Origin: Hericium rajendrae
Lineage: Eukaryota > Basidiomycota > Agaricomycetes > Russulales > Hericiaceae
NCBI GenBank assembly: GCA_033439255.1
Contig: CM065882.1
Coordinates: 2,852,001-2,916,000, forward strand
Reading direction: 5' to 3'
Length of the DNA stretch: 64,000 bases
This document shows, piece after piece, positions 46,701 to 57,926 of this stretch. The position numbers were made by a program, and so were the translations under genes. Positions within the stretch are counted from its first letter, which is position 1. Every line of letters begins with the position of its first letter. The notes below the pieces were generated by a model that did no database searches, was not told the DNA's origin, and saw only the letters and a list, made by a program, of their open reading frames with translations.

Positions 46701-49700
46701 GAAAATAAGCTACAAAATAAAAGGTTAATTAGTAACAAACCAACAGTGACAAAAGATTTAAAGACATACCAAAAGTGTTGAAAAGCGAAAATGAATAACC
46801 CTTAGATATGAATGACATAAGTATAGGACAGCAAACCTAAAGAAGAAAGACTTACCGAGGGTAAAGAGGAAAGGCCCGAGGAAAGCCGGAGCGAAGGGGG
46901 AATGTAGTGGTTAAAGAGAGAGAGAGAACGCGCGTCGTGCGAGGGTTATATAGGTGAGCGCGGGTTTGCCCGGCGGAGCCCTAAATATGGCTGCCGGAGC
47001 TCGGCCCGGGCACCACATCAGAGGCTAAGTATCAGATTTCACAAACGTTACTTCGCTGCCCAGTAGCTTACGATGCTTTAAATAGATATGTATCTTATTC
47101 GATCGAATGCTATGATCGTACGCCATACTGTCTCTTTTTTCAGAGTTGATACGATTTGTTTCGATTTACTAAGCTCGAAAACATTCGAACTCGTGCATGT
47201 TCGGTAGCTGTACTGAACGGCGCGTCGTTCGACTTGTCCTCCAATACCTTCCTACCCTGTCTCTTCCCATCCTCTTCGCTCTCCGTCGCTCCTCCTCCAA
47301 TTCGAAGTCGGAAGGATCTTGTAGGAGCTAAGGGGATCCCAGGTGAGTCATTAAGCTTTTATTTTCTCGTTGTAATGTACTAATCTTGAGAGTCTCGCTC
47401 GTTATCGAGCCAGACTCTCATTTTTCTTTTCACTCGGCCTCGGACCTTCCACGGCACCTCGACCCCCTTTCGACACCTCCCCTCCACTCCCGCGCATCAT
47501 TCGCACCCTCGACAGTCCCCACGCCTTCGCCCTCGCCCCCGACATGCGCTGACGTGTCACCGCTGCACGCCCACGCCCCCGGCTGTCTCCTACAGCCCGC
47601 GCCTGCTCGTTCGAGCGTTCCACGGCCCACGCAAGCCCTCAAGAGCCTGCGCAGGCCCAGTGCCAGGCGCGGGGGAGCTGGCAACGCCTAGACGCGAGCT
47701 ACGGCAACGTTGTCTGGTGCGCCCGTCCCGCCTCCCGTCCCGCATCTCGCACCACCTCCGCAAGTCCGTCCCGCCTTCTCTCCCCCGTCTCCCATCCTCT
47801 TCTCGCCCTCATCGGATCGAACACCGGAGGAAGTTAGTAGGACGCAGAGGGCCTCAAAGGTGAGTAAAAAAAACATGTTGATTCGTTCGTTCGTGCTAAC
47901 TCAGAGAGTATCGCTCGTTCGGAGCGATACTCTCGACTTACTTCCCCCTCGCGTGCCCCTCCCTCCCCTTCGCCTCCCGCCGCCGTCTCTCCCCCATCGG
48001 CCCACCCCCCGACATCGCCGCCATGACCTGGCGCGCCGTCTCCAACGACTACGAGCGTTCGCTGGCGTACGCACCTCCGCGGACGACGCGCACGCGAGCC
48101 CGTCGCCTCGTGCACGGGCTTTGCCCTTCCAGCATGGCCCCGTCGTCCCACCTACGGCGCTGCTGCCTGGCCCGTGCGCCAGGCACGCTCCGCGCAGCCT
48201 CCCCGTCTCGCGAACGGGCCCGCCCCGCCATGCTGCGTGCGTGCGGCCCCGCTAGTGCACACAAGGCCCCGCCAGCGCACGCATGGCCGGCGGATGGCCA
48301 CAGCCGCTCGGGGATGCCAGCACACGCGCACGGACAGGGACGCGCACATCGCACGTGACCGGGGGCGGGCACCCCAGCGCAGCACGACGCGGGACGCGCA
48401 TGCCAGCGCATGCCGGGCAGCACGCACATGCGCGCACGTCGCGCACGGCCATGCGCAGGCGCGCCGCAGCCCGACGCCTCGCACGCCGTCCCCGCATCTC
48501 ACGCCTCACGCCGCCCTCCCGCATGTGCGGCCACCGGCGAGCGCGCATGCCTGCAGCGTCGCGGACGGACCTGCCGTGTCGCGCATGCCCCCGCACCCCG
48601 TGCCAGCCTCTAGCGCCCTTCGCACAGGCCCGTCGCACGCCAACAGCTCGTGCACGGGCCCGCCTCCTTCCGTCGCCTCCCGCCGCTGCCCCCGACGCCT
48701 CGAGCACGTCCCCCGCGCCCCGCGCACACTCACCGTGCCTGGTGTATGGACAGCGCGCCGCCTGCGCGCACGCCCGCCACGTCATGCACGGGCGCGCCGC
48801 AGCCTGCCGCCTGGCGCACGCCCGCCGTATCTCGCGTACGGGCGCGCCACCTTGCGCACGGACTCCATGCCCCGCGCCTCCCGCGCGCCGGCCCGCCGCG
48901 CCTCGTGTGCATCCACGTACTTGATCCCTACTTAGTATAGTAAAATTATCTGCTGTTTATTATCCTTGAGACAATAATATATATATTTTGAACTCATATA
49001 TTTCACCTGGGATGCTCTTGCCTTTGGCATACCTCTGGGGTCTAGGTATGGCACAGTAGGAGCCATAGCATTGATAGCAAGCCTATGATGTTATATAGCT
49101 GTCATAGCTGTCACTTATAACTACATAGCTCTATATACCCTTCACCAACAGCTATAGAAGCTATGATAGGTCTCATAGAGCTATATAGCTGTACTGCCAA
49201 AATATATAGGACTCATAGCACTACCATAGGACTCATATTATTGGCTGAAAGCTATGTAGAAAACTGATTTTTCTGATGAATCCACATAGTAGTCACTCGC
49301 CGCATTTAAATGGTGGCGAATCGGGTATCAATGGTGACATACCGGACAGGAGGTCGGAATCTGATGCTGGACAGGCTCATCCGATGACCGGTGAGCAGGT
49401 GAGTACCCCCTTAAATTTTGCTGTCCTACAGTGCTGATGGATCCTTTGCGAGGAGCTGGCGACGAGATCGGATATCAATGCTGTCAATCACAAGTTAGAG
49501 AGCTTCATATCTCGCGTCGAACATGTTGTCATGGGACAACGTGGTGAAGATAGACATCACCGTCATGAAGAACGTCAAACCCATGGCGACGGTGCAGATG
49601 ATATGGAAGACCGTGGTGGAGATCCTACATCACCTTCCGCTGAGGAGATCCCGACCTCTCACAGACATGACGAAGGAGCGAGGCGGCGCTCATCCCGTCG

Positions 49701-50911
49701 AACCAAACCCGACGGGTTTGTAGATGGTGATAAACAGCACCACCATAAATCTGCTCGCGCCCTGGATATCCTTGTATGTTTACCCAATGGGCATCTCTTT
49801 TACTTACAAACTCACCATGTTTTAGGCAGAGATCCGCGATCACGCCCGACAATTGATGGGTAGATCTGATGCGGGGTCTCCATTCAATGAGATTCCCACT
49901 ACCGAGGAATTGGAAGAATTTGCTGAAAGGGGAACTGGTGGTCCTAGCAAGGCTGACTTCCGTGTTGATGCTCTAGGTACAAGGAACTCCCCATGGAATC
50001 AACAAGCCGCGAAAGTCTTCGCGGAAAGTTATGTCGACTGTGGAGAGTTCGAATGCGATGACCTAGACCTGATTGAAGAAGGTTTCCTCTCGCACATCAA
50101 GGCTCTCAACACCCAGTATCACAAGCTTCACGGCGGGAAAAGTCGTTTGTCGAAAGAGCAGAAAAGGAATGCAAAGTCTGCTCAGGATGGCCGCAGGAAG
50201 GCTGTACGTGTATTCATTTGTAACACACTTTTCAGATATTGATACTTCAAGTGATAGCTTGGAGCCCGACGTGTTGATGTGGCGCATTATCATGCAGAGC
50301 TAGGGTCCTTCATACCTGTGTTGCAGACTATCGCTGATGATGGTACGAGCGATGACGAAGCTGCACATATGAGGGGTGCCCGGGGCGGAAAACGGTACTA
50401 CAAGATCATCCGCCACTTCTGGCGCACGGATGGTGCCACACCATTTCTCAGAATACTGGATCTGCTGCGACTCGGGATGAAGTTTGGGCCTGACGATGTC
50501 GCTGCTCGTGGCAACTGGCCCCGGGAGCGATACCCATCTGACATTATACAGCACAGCAAAGCTATCAGAGGTCTTCCCAGAAACTTCTACAACCCTGAAT
50601 GGTTAAAGGAGCTATCACAATCCAGGCGAGATGCGTTGAACATGAAACCACCAATAGACCTTTCAATATCGGATGAGCTGAAAAGGTCAGTGTTGCTCAC
50701 TACATATATCATGGTACGACGTGCTTAAATTTCTATCAACTATGCTAGAGCGGCGGCACGCTACGTGCATTGTGATTCGCAAAATCCGTTGCCATTGGAT
50801 CCGAAGGACATCAATCTTGGAGAACTCGAGCATTGGCTGTTGACGGGAAAGACTTTTAGGGCTGAGATGTCCAGTGTCTCAGCCAGTTCATCAGCTATCA
50901 CACTAGACTGA
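43775..50911 (+). CDS. long multi-exon nuclear-type coiled-coil protein, interrupted by a DNA element
   Basis: ATG 43775 (MADPPVVDPNKAPGPTG). Early exons: 43775-43823, 43891-43968, then from 44031, rich in Lys/Arg/Glu (QKRGRKKGEDRQTDK) and compatible with nuclear import. Later exons carry TRYSARLAAKQEGKD, then a long coiled coil (44985-45840) with internally repetitive helix (MREDHEAALQ, MQEDHRTALQ). An exon starting ~46010 (DGPGENAPSPGMLALAYLI) is split after HGPFVG at 46182 by the element at 46183-49278 and resumes at 49279 (PHSSHSPHLNGGESGINGDI). Downstream exons encode SPWNQQAAKVFAESYVD, YYKIIRHFWRTDGATPFLRI, RGNWPRERYPSDIIQ and LPRNFYNPEWLKELSQSRRD, a C-terminal block known from many agaricomycete proteins of unknown role. 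Stop TGA 50909-50911. A TGA at 45287 means an intron or lesion lies inside the coiled coil, so the model is not complete. Confidence 0.65.
47343..47390 (+). other. intron-like cassette in element 1, first copy
   Basis: CCCAG|GTGAGT starts a 48-nt interval with TACTAAT near its end and a final AG, immediately followed by an imperfect hairpin (GAGAGTCTCGCTCG, loop, CGAGCCAGACTCTC; 47389-47419). Size and signals equal those of ordinary introns in this window. Confidence 0.6.
47860..47934 (+). other. intron-like cassette plus perfect hairpin in element 1, second copy
   Basis: AAAG|GTGAGT opens a 45-nt interval with GCTAAC and terminal CAG (47860-47904). It abuts a hairpin with perfect 13-bp arms (GAGAGTATCGCTC, 47904-47916; inverse 47922-47934) and loop GTTCG. 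Confidence 0.7.
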
Positions 50912-51096
50912 TCAATCTCAATGCATATCATCATGGTCTTTATGTTGGTTCGTGACATAGGCAGGATATCTTGATTTGGGAGTGTACTGAGGGTGTTTTC
51001 GTAGTGAAAGACATGTGAGTGTATCATCACTTCCTGACTCTCAAATATTGGTACTATACCCGTCTCCTCGATTGTCTGCAAATGATTGTGACACCA
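50912..51096. other. spacer between the long gene and element 2
   Basis: Only 185 bp, presumably 3' UTR and flank. Element 2 inserted here with CA at 51095-51096 as its left target copy. Confidence 0.6.
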
Positions 51097-51623
51097 CATC
51101 AGGAAAATGTAGAGGTGCTACATAGTCCTATCAGAGTTATATAGAGTTCCTAGGGCCATAGCATTGCCCTTTACTCCATAGCCTATATAGCCAAGGAGAG
51201 ATGCTATATGGTGCTATAAAGCTCATGGAGGATGCTATGAAGTGCTATCATAGCTCTCATAGCTGACTATGTAACTATCATAGAACACATAGCTATAAGA
51301 GCTATAGAAGCTATATCATTGATATGAGCTATATTCACAAGATAGAGTTGACACATCTATACAAGCAATAAACTCTAGTTACACTATCCAATTTACAATT
51401 AGACAACAAGTAGAATTTTACATATTTAATAAAAGATCACATCAACAGATTAAAGTCAATCAAATTATTGATCAAAATATATTTTTGTTACTATACTCTG
51501 CTTAACTACAACATAATAAATCTAATAAACATTCTATGAAAGCTATAAAAATTTAAATGCAAGCATTACAAAAAGATAAGCATTAGCTAAAAGTCATTAC
51601 AAAAGACTACAAAAGAAACTTAC

Positions 51624-51732
51624 CTCAAAGTGACAAAAAAGCGAAAATCTAATAAGGATACAAACACTAGTCAGTAATATAACAACTCAAGACTACAAGG
51701 TAGACTTACCAAAGCATTAAAAAAGCGAAAAT
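51624..51732 (-). other. two micro-exon-like cassettes on the minus strand of element 2
   Basis: On the minus strand, AG|ATTTTCGCTTTTTTAATGCTTTG... followed by GTAAGT spans 51732-51710 (23 nt), and AG|ATTTTCGCTTTTTTGTCAC...GAG|GTAAGT spans 51648-51624 (25 nt). Both have the same start, an upstream AG and a GTAAGT donor. Element 1 has the same box twice (ending at ~46770 before GTATGT and ~46685 before GTAAGT). Confidence 0.6.
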
Positions 51733-52328
51733 CTATTACAACAATACTCTACATTAATGTTAGTAGAGGAATATAAGAAAGAAAGCAATGGCAACTTTAC
51801 CTTAAGGATGACAAGCAGAGAGGACAACGAGCAGATATCGACGAGCAAACAGCGACGAGCAAAGATGATGACGTGGCAGAAGAGATTGTTGTGGTTGAGA
51901 GGAAAGAGACGACGCGCGAAGCGCGTCGTTATAAGGGTGAGCCCGGACGTGCCCGGTCGGAGCCATAAATGTGGCTGCCGGGCACTGCCGAGAACCGCGA
52001 GCAAGGCTAGGAATTAGACTTGGTTAAGTTGACTTCCCTGCTCGCGAGCCTACTGTCCGTTAGGTATCTAGTTGGCTCATTTAATTTGGTCTTACGAATG
52101 ATATGTACCAGGTCCTTTTTTTCTGCATTTATCCCGATTTTATTTTATTTTCTGACGTCGAAGAAACCTGGGCTCGCGTCAAGTGCTCTGTGGCTGAGGG
52201 ACTTCGGCACGACTTCTCACTTTCCTCTCTCCACTCTGGCCTTCCTTCGCTCAACCTCGCTCAACACACGACGCTAAGCGTCGTTCGATGCTCCGGTGGG
52301 CTAGCAGATGCGGAGAGGGCCATGTAAG

Positions 52329-52405
52329 GTAAGTATTTACAGTTTTGTCTTTATCTCTTCGTACTAACAAAGCGAGTATCGCTCGTTTATTCGAGCGATA
52401 CTCGC
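52329..52405 (+). other. intron-like cassette plus perfect hairpin in element 2
   Basis: GTAAG|GTAAGT opens a 44-nt interval (52329-52372) with an exact TACTAAC branch-site word 5 nt before a terminal AAAG. It abuts a hairpin with 14-bp arms (GCGAGTATCGCTCG, 52372-52385; inverse 52392-52405), loop TTTATT. The stem shares GAGTATCGCTC with element 1. Confidence 0.7.
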
Positions 52406-52534
52406 ATGCTTGTGTCTTCTCGCCCCACACCAACCCATCCCCCCTCGACTACAACCCGTCACGCCCACGCTCACTCACGGACTCCCCCTACCACATCCCT
52501 CAACAACGGCGTACACGCCGCCCACCTCATCGAG

Positions 52535-52562
52535 CCTCGTTGCCGTGGCAACGAGGCTCGAG
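52535..52562. other. 13-bp-arm palindrome in element 2 core
   Basis: GAGCCTCGTTGCC and its inverse GGCAACGAGGCTC are separated by two bases, forming a near-perfect palindrome, one of several in the GC-rich cores (another: ACGACGCT/AGCGTCGT near 52268). Confidence 0.75.
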
Positions 52563-53717
52563 CGAATTTCGTCCAGTACGACACGCGTGACGGCCCCAGC
52601 AGTCCGCGCGCCCACGCTCGGCCCCACATCGCGGGCATGGCCCCAGCTGCCAACAGTGCGCCAGGAACAACGTCGACAGCCCACGCAAGCCCGCGACAGC
52701 ATGCTCGGACCCGGACACGGCGGCGCCTCCGTCTGTCTGCTCACGCGTCCATCTCCGCCCACCCGCGCTCAGTCCCCGACAGCACCCCGGCACCCCCGGC
52801 TCGCTCAAGCACCCATGGCTGCCCCCGACTAGCGCGCCCGCGCCCACGCACGTCCCCGAATGCCCAAGGCACCCACATACGCACCCACAGTCGCGCGTGT
52901 GACCCCGTCGCCGCACCAATGGCTCCACCGTCGCGCGCATGACCTCATCGTCGTGCGCGCAGCATTTCAGTCGCATGCATGGTCCCGCTGTCGCGCGCAT
53001 GGCCACGTGCGACTCGTGCATGGCCCAGCTGACTGCGCACGCCCTCGCGCTACTCGCACGCCCTCCATGCTTCGCGCACGCCCCGCTGTCACATTTTCGG
53101 CCCCCGCGATGCACGGGAGGCTTTGTTGCGTGGCGACGGCCTTCGTGTTTCGCGCGTGACGCCGCCGTGCTTCGTGCATGGCTCTCGCACCTCGCATGTA
53201 CCCCCGCCGACTCGCGTGTGGCCCCATTGCCCTCGCGACGCACGCGGAGCTTTGCTGCGGCCCTGCATTTCGCGCGTGTGCACAGCCGCCGCTCCTCGCG
53301 CATGGCTGTGCCGTGTCGTGCACAGTCCGTGTGCCTCGTGATATAGTGTTCACTACTGTAATTACTTCTATGTTGTAGCTACAATGTCCCTTAGTAGGAG
53401 TCAATAAATATATAATTTTTGCCATGCTTTCGAGTGTGCAATATGAAAATTTTGACTGGATGCTTATGGAGTCTAACTCACTAACTATAGGGGTTATAGG
53501 AGCTATAGGGACCATAGCAATCTAACAAGTTTATATAGCAATCATATCTGTCCCTCAGAAGTATATAGCACTATATAGCTCCCATCTACTGCTATGGAAG
53601 CTATGATAAATCTTATAGCTCTACATAGCTGAGAAGAATAGATACATAGATCTCATAGCACTCTGATAGGCCACATAACCCAACACTGAGCTATGTAGAA
53701 TTCCAATTTCCCTGATG

Positions 53718-54048
53718 CATTTATGTACGTGATGGATTGTAAAAAGTATGACAATAAAACTTGAAATCATTCTGAGCTCGAGAAGCCGAATGGCGTAAGC
53801 GTTAAGAAAAGGAGACTCAGCAATCACTGACTTGCGATGGCCAGCGCCTTCGTCAATTTGTCATTCCTCTTCCTCTTCATCCTGGTCCTGCCTTCTGCTC
53901 GTCCTTTGCTGACCCTCTACGTCTGGAAGAGCCCCTCAAACCCACTCTCTGTCACCCCTGCATCCTTGAGCACTCTCCCTGTCACTCTATGCTTGCCCCA
54001 ACAACGAATGAGCTCCCCTCACCATCCCTCACATCTGCACCAACATAG
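53718..54048. other. spacer between element 2 and the right inverted-repeat arm
   Basis: About 330 bp. A short frame from 53837 (MASAFVNLSFLFLFILVLPS) begins like a signal peptide but runs into the satellite after ~60 residues; no splice or domain support. Confidence 0.4.
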
Positions 54049-55662
54049 CTCAAAACTGAATGTCAGATTTTAAAATTGAATGTTAGATCCTAAAATTGAA
54101 TGTTAGATTCTGACAGTGAATGTTAGATTGAGACTAAATCAAATATTAGAATCTTGAAACTGGATGTCAGATCCTGACACTAAATGTTAGATTTTGATAC
54201 TGAATGTCAGATTATAACTGAACTGAATATCACATCTCAAAACTGAATGTCAGATTCTAGAATTGAATGTCAAATCCTGACACTGAATGTCAGACCCTAA
54301 CACTGAATGTCACATTAAAACTGAACTAAATATCACATCTCAAAACTGAATATCAGATTCTGAAATTGAATGTCAAATCCTAACACTAAATGTCAGATCC
54401 TAATGCTGAATGTCACATTAAAACTGAACTAAATATCAGATCTTAGACCTCAATATAACATCTCAAAACTGAATGTCAGATTCTAACACTGAATATCAGA
54501 TCTCAAAACTGAAATTTTAAATTCTAAAATTGAATTTTAGATCCTAACACTGAATGTTAGATTCTGACACTGAATGTCAGATTTGAACAGAACTAAATAT
54601 AAGATCTTGAAACTAAGTATCACATCTCAGAACTAAATGTCATAGCTCAAAACTAAAAATAAAATCCTAGAACTGAATGTCAGATCCTAAAATTGAATAT
54701 TAGATTCTGAAACTAAATGTCAGATTGAGACTAAATTGAATATCAGAGCCTTGAAACTGAATGTCAGAACCTGACACTGAATGTCAGAACCTGACACTGA
54801 ATGTCAGAACCTGACACTGAATGTCAGAACCTGACACTGAATGTCAGAACCTGACACTGAATGTCAGAACCTGACACTGAATGTTAGATTAAAACTGAAC
54901 TGAATATCACATCTCAAAACTGAATGTCAGATCCTAAAATTGAATGTTAGATTTTAGCACTTAATGTCAGATTGGAACTGAATGAGATATGAGATTTTTG
55001 AACTAAATATCAGATTATAAAACTGAATATCACATCTCAAAATAAAATATCAGATCATAGAACTGAATGTCAGATTAGAATGAAACTAAATGTCAGATCA
55101 TGGAACAAAATGTCAAATCTCAGAACTAAATGTCAAATTAGTCAGATAATATGAATTATAGCTTGTATGCAATTGCAGTGTCTGAATAAAGACACAAATA
55201 TGCAAAACAGAGAGTGAGGTAAAATCAAAGATGAGAATTAATCTTGAGGCATTGCACAACAGCAGAGTGCTAATAAAGAGTGAAAGATACAGATATCATC
55301 CTCAATATTTTTCTTTATACATAATATCGCAAAGAATCAAGACTCATTCTATGACTATAAGGTTTGCTGTTGGTTATCATTTGGCAGACAAAATGTGTCT
55401 ATAAATTGTTTTAAATGGCTATAGTGAAGTTGCTTACTATTTTTGTATACTTACTAAGAAAATTTGTTAAAGTAGGCATGTTTATGAGAAAGCACTAGCT
55501 AAAGTGTAAATTGTAAAATAAAGTTTTGAAGATGTAAAAGTTTAATATTTTCTCAACCATATATCTTATGAAAAAGTATTGAATGTAATGTTATATCTTT
55601 TATCATCCTATATTCTCAAGAAACAATTTAAAAATAAATAAATTTTTTTCTTACCTACGTTT
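54049..55662 (-). repeat. right arm of long inverted repeat
   Basis: Inverse copy of 3995-5747: satellite array first (54049-55135), then the AT-rich part up to 55662, where identity ends at TACGTTT next to GCAGCGGCCGC. Landmarks shared with the left arm include the six-unit block and the words around TTTGGCAGACAAAATGTGTC (left arm, inverse, ~4233-4252). Confidence 0.9.
54761..54880 (-). repeat. perfect 6 x 20-bp tandem block within the right arm
   Basis: Six copies of ATGTCAGAACCTGACACTGA, the inverse of the unit at 4751-4870, with the same copy number. Confidence 0.95.
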
Positions 55663-55927
55663 GCAGCGGCCGCTGGGTCGTGGTGCGACTTGGTGCTCGA
55701 AATTCATGACTGTTTAGCTCGCCGATACTTGCTGCATACTCGCGTGATCATCTTCAGGCTTTTACATCCTCGTTTCTAGCGTGCATCTCTCACTTTCCAT
55801 TCCACCACAGAACAGGATATCGGTCTCGACGGTCGACAGATCATAGCAATGGCGGGCGCAAATTGGATGGGCGGGAAAAGGAAAGTTGAATAGAGGCTGT
55901 CGTCCTTGTACAGGCTAGTAACTAGTA

Positions 55928-57804
55928 TTGACATATAGGAACTCTGCAAAAGCTCGCTCGAAGGATTCAACAGGCCGTGCTCAAAAAGGTCATTTTGGAA
56001 GGATCCGGCATGAGATCTTCAGCAAAGACATGGCCACGGGATCACAGTGGCAGCCATCGGATGACAAGGCTCGGTTTCAAGACATAGAATTGGCTCACGC
56101 GAAAGCAGATGGCTCTGCAGGGCAACCAAAGAAAACACGATCAAGCAAGGTACTTGAGGCTCTAGAGAACATTGACGGTAAGGCTTAGGGAAGACAGCTT
56201 TGCCTCGCCGTTGATGGTGTTATTGCAGCGGACAAGGACCAGATTGCCTAAGCAGTGTTCTCCGCTTGCCTGACCTTGTCGGTCTTACAGCTTCAAGGTC
56301 GCACAGACCAGCTAGTCACAAGCCGTCACGCACTGCTGCTACGAGATCATCAGGGTTCTCGGTGTCAATGCCAGAAAATTCTTTGCCAGACGTTGCAGGT
56401 CAGCCAGGGATACATGCTGCGACTCATCAGCGTTCGTCGATCACAGAGCACCATCAATCCAATTGGATTACTACACCGTCGCCGCATCCTTCTAGAAGTA
56501 CAATCTAACTATTTTCTCGTGGTCAACATCTAATTCTCTATCAATAGGCCCTATGCGCATGCCTTCGACGCCTAGGAAACCTCTTTACTCCTATACCCAA
56601 GCGAATTCAAGGGCAGATGAATCTCAAGCTTTGATGCAGCATGGACGGACGTGGAAGATGAAGCCGTCGAGCAGGATTCTGGCTTCGTTGAGTTTGGCTC
56701 ATCAGATTGCAATCAAAATCGTACTTTCTGGGACCTGTCTCCGGCGTTGTCAAAGCAAGAAGCAACAGATTCTAAAAATTTCACCGAGCGACAGCTGTCG
56801 AACTTTCCACCTGAATGCTCTATTTCTGGCTCTCCGGCGACGTCTCTTGCTATCTTGGACTTCTTGTCTCCGCTTCCTCTGACTCGCTCTGCTGTTCATA
56901 AGCCACCTGCACGGCATGTTTCTCCTGATGATTTCTCCCACTTCTCTCACTCTGACCATGCATATAATCAACCCGATCTCGACTCTCATTCTTTCATCGA
57001 CGCCCTGGCCCAATATGAAGACAATCCGAGAACACTGACTTTGGTCGAAACTCCAGCCACAAGTCATGTTTCATCTCGGACAAGAGCTATGATAAACCTG
57101 TCACCCTTGGCACCTTCCTGGATGACCCGGACCCATGGAATGCTATTGGTCGGTTTCTTAATCTCGCCCCTCTCATCCACAACAACAATCATTCGTCCGT
57201 ATCCTCGAACTCCAGAGCTGGTGTCGGATGGAGTTCGTCATGTTCTGTCTCTTCTAGTGACAATTCCGGTGACAACAGCGAGTATGGGATGGATGTGGAA
57301 TCTCAAGGACCATCGGCTTTGAGTCCGGCTCTTTCGGCCAGCTCCCTGACCATGGCTATGGATGCGATCCTGTCGAGATCGTGTTCTCCGGCGCTGCTTG
57401 AGCACTCTCCTTCTAGCGTCTGGCTGGAGCCTTCTAGGCCTGATTCGCCGCTCTCATCAGCTATGCTTCTGTCTGCCTCAGAATCAAGTCAGTCTTCTTC
57501 CAAGTCAACAATCGATCAGTCTCAGGTCAACGCCGCTCCCCGGTCTACAGGGTTAAATTTCCTAGAATTGCAACCTCAGATGCCCAGCCCACCGCCTTCA
57601 GTGTATGTTGTTGATCCTGGGACATACATTCACGACGAGATGCCGACAGCGACTGAACCTTTCTCTGCGACTATCGAACAGTCTGCTGCAGCTGAAGACA
57701 CTAAATCGGACGTAATCGATCCCCTTCATGAACCAGAAGCTCTGTGTTTGTTCTCTGATGGGATTCTTGAGGCAGAAGAGAGTGACGAAGAAGGATTCAT
57801 GTAA
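55928..57804 (+). CDS. serine-rich hypothetical protein gene with frame changes (possibly decayed)
   Basis: Coding-like blocks follow in order: HEIFSKDMATGSQWQPSDDK with KTRSSKVLEALENIDG (to ~56177, then donor gtaagg), SHKPSRTAATRSSGFSV (~56310-56395), MPSTPRKPLYSYTQANSRAD (~56556), DVEDEAVEQDSGFVEFGSSD (~56645-56710), SFIDALAQYEDNPRTLTLVE (~56990-57050), then in another frame KPVTLGTFLDDPDPWNAIGR (~57095-57150) through long Ser-rich sequence to IDPLHEPEALCLFSDGILEA and TAA 57802-57804. The frame changes near 56625 and 57060 are not explained by introns I can see, so this is either decayed or affected by base-call errors. The Ser/Pro/Asp-rich low-complexity C-terminus suggests a regulatory protein, but no DNA-binding domain is visible. 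Confidence 0.45.
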
Positions 57805-57926
57805 ACATGGGCAGTCGTTGCCAACTAGTGTATATACTTAATTTGCGATATGTAAATTACAGGTCCGTGGATCCAACAGCCGACAACACCACGATGTATG
57901 CGCAGGTATCGTGCATAGAAAGACGC

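Larger units (their letters stand above)
46183..49278 (+). mobile_element. nonautonomous DNA element 1 (3096 bp), 'CATCAG' ends, AA target duplication
   Basis: Left end CATCAGAAAAATC, right end the inverse GATTTTTCTGATG, with CTACATAGCT about 13-17 bp further in on both sides. AA lies at 46181-46182 and 49279-49280. Taking out the element with one AA leaves an uninterrupted coding frame (GGC AAT CCA CAT), which fixes both ends and the 2-bp duplication. Subterminal zones (46195-46440, 49040-49265) are packed with AGCTATR words in both directions. The left third is AT-rich; 46900-48940 is strongly GC- and CpG-rich. No transposase is present. Terminal repeats with 2-bp duplications and dense subterminal motifs recall CACTA/EnSpm relatives, so the Tnp2 family could be the driver, but the ends are not CACTA. 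Confidence 0.9.
51097..53717 (+). mobile_element. nonautonomous DNA element 2 (2621 bp), relative of element 1, CA target duplication
   Basis: Ends CATCAGGAAAAT and inverse ATTTCCCTGATG with CTACATAG further in; CA duplicated at 51095-51096 and 53718-53719. The layout matches element 1: AGCTAT-rich subterminal zones, an AT-rich left third with AAAAGCGAAAAT boxes, a junction region with TTATAAGGGTGAGC and GGAGCCATAAATGTGGCTG (element 1 has TTATATAGGTGAGC and GGAGCCCTAAATATGGCTG at ~46948), and a GC/CpG-rich core (52400-53340) with imperfect ~27-30 bp repeats around CGCGCATGGC. Conserved parts are clearly homologous; the cores are only similar in composition. No transposase frame. Confidence 0.88.

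Noticed and set aside
47386-48940. Long Arg/Ala/Pro-rich open frames on both strands in the core of element 1 (also 52345-53378 in element 2)
   Set aside because: They arise from GC-rich, stop-poor DNA in all frames, are not conserved between the two elements and have no domains.
50761-51099. Minus-strand protein of 112 aa
   Set aside because: It is the antisense shadow of the last exon of the long plus-strand gene and ends at the element 2 boundary.
3995-55662. Calling the bracketed segment a Starship-type giant element
   Set aside because: No YR/DUF3435 captain gene is visible, Starships are known from Pezizomycotina, and long inverted repeats are not their ends.
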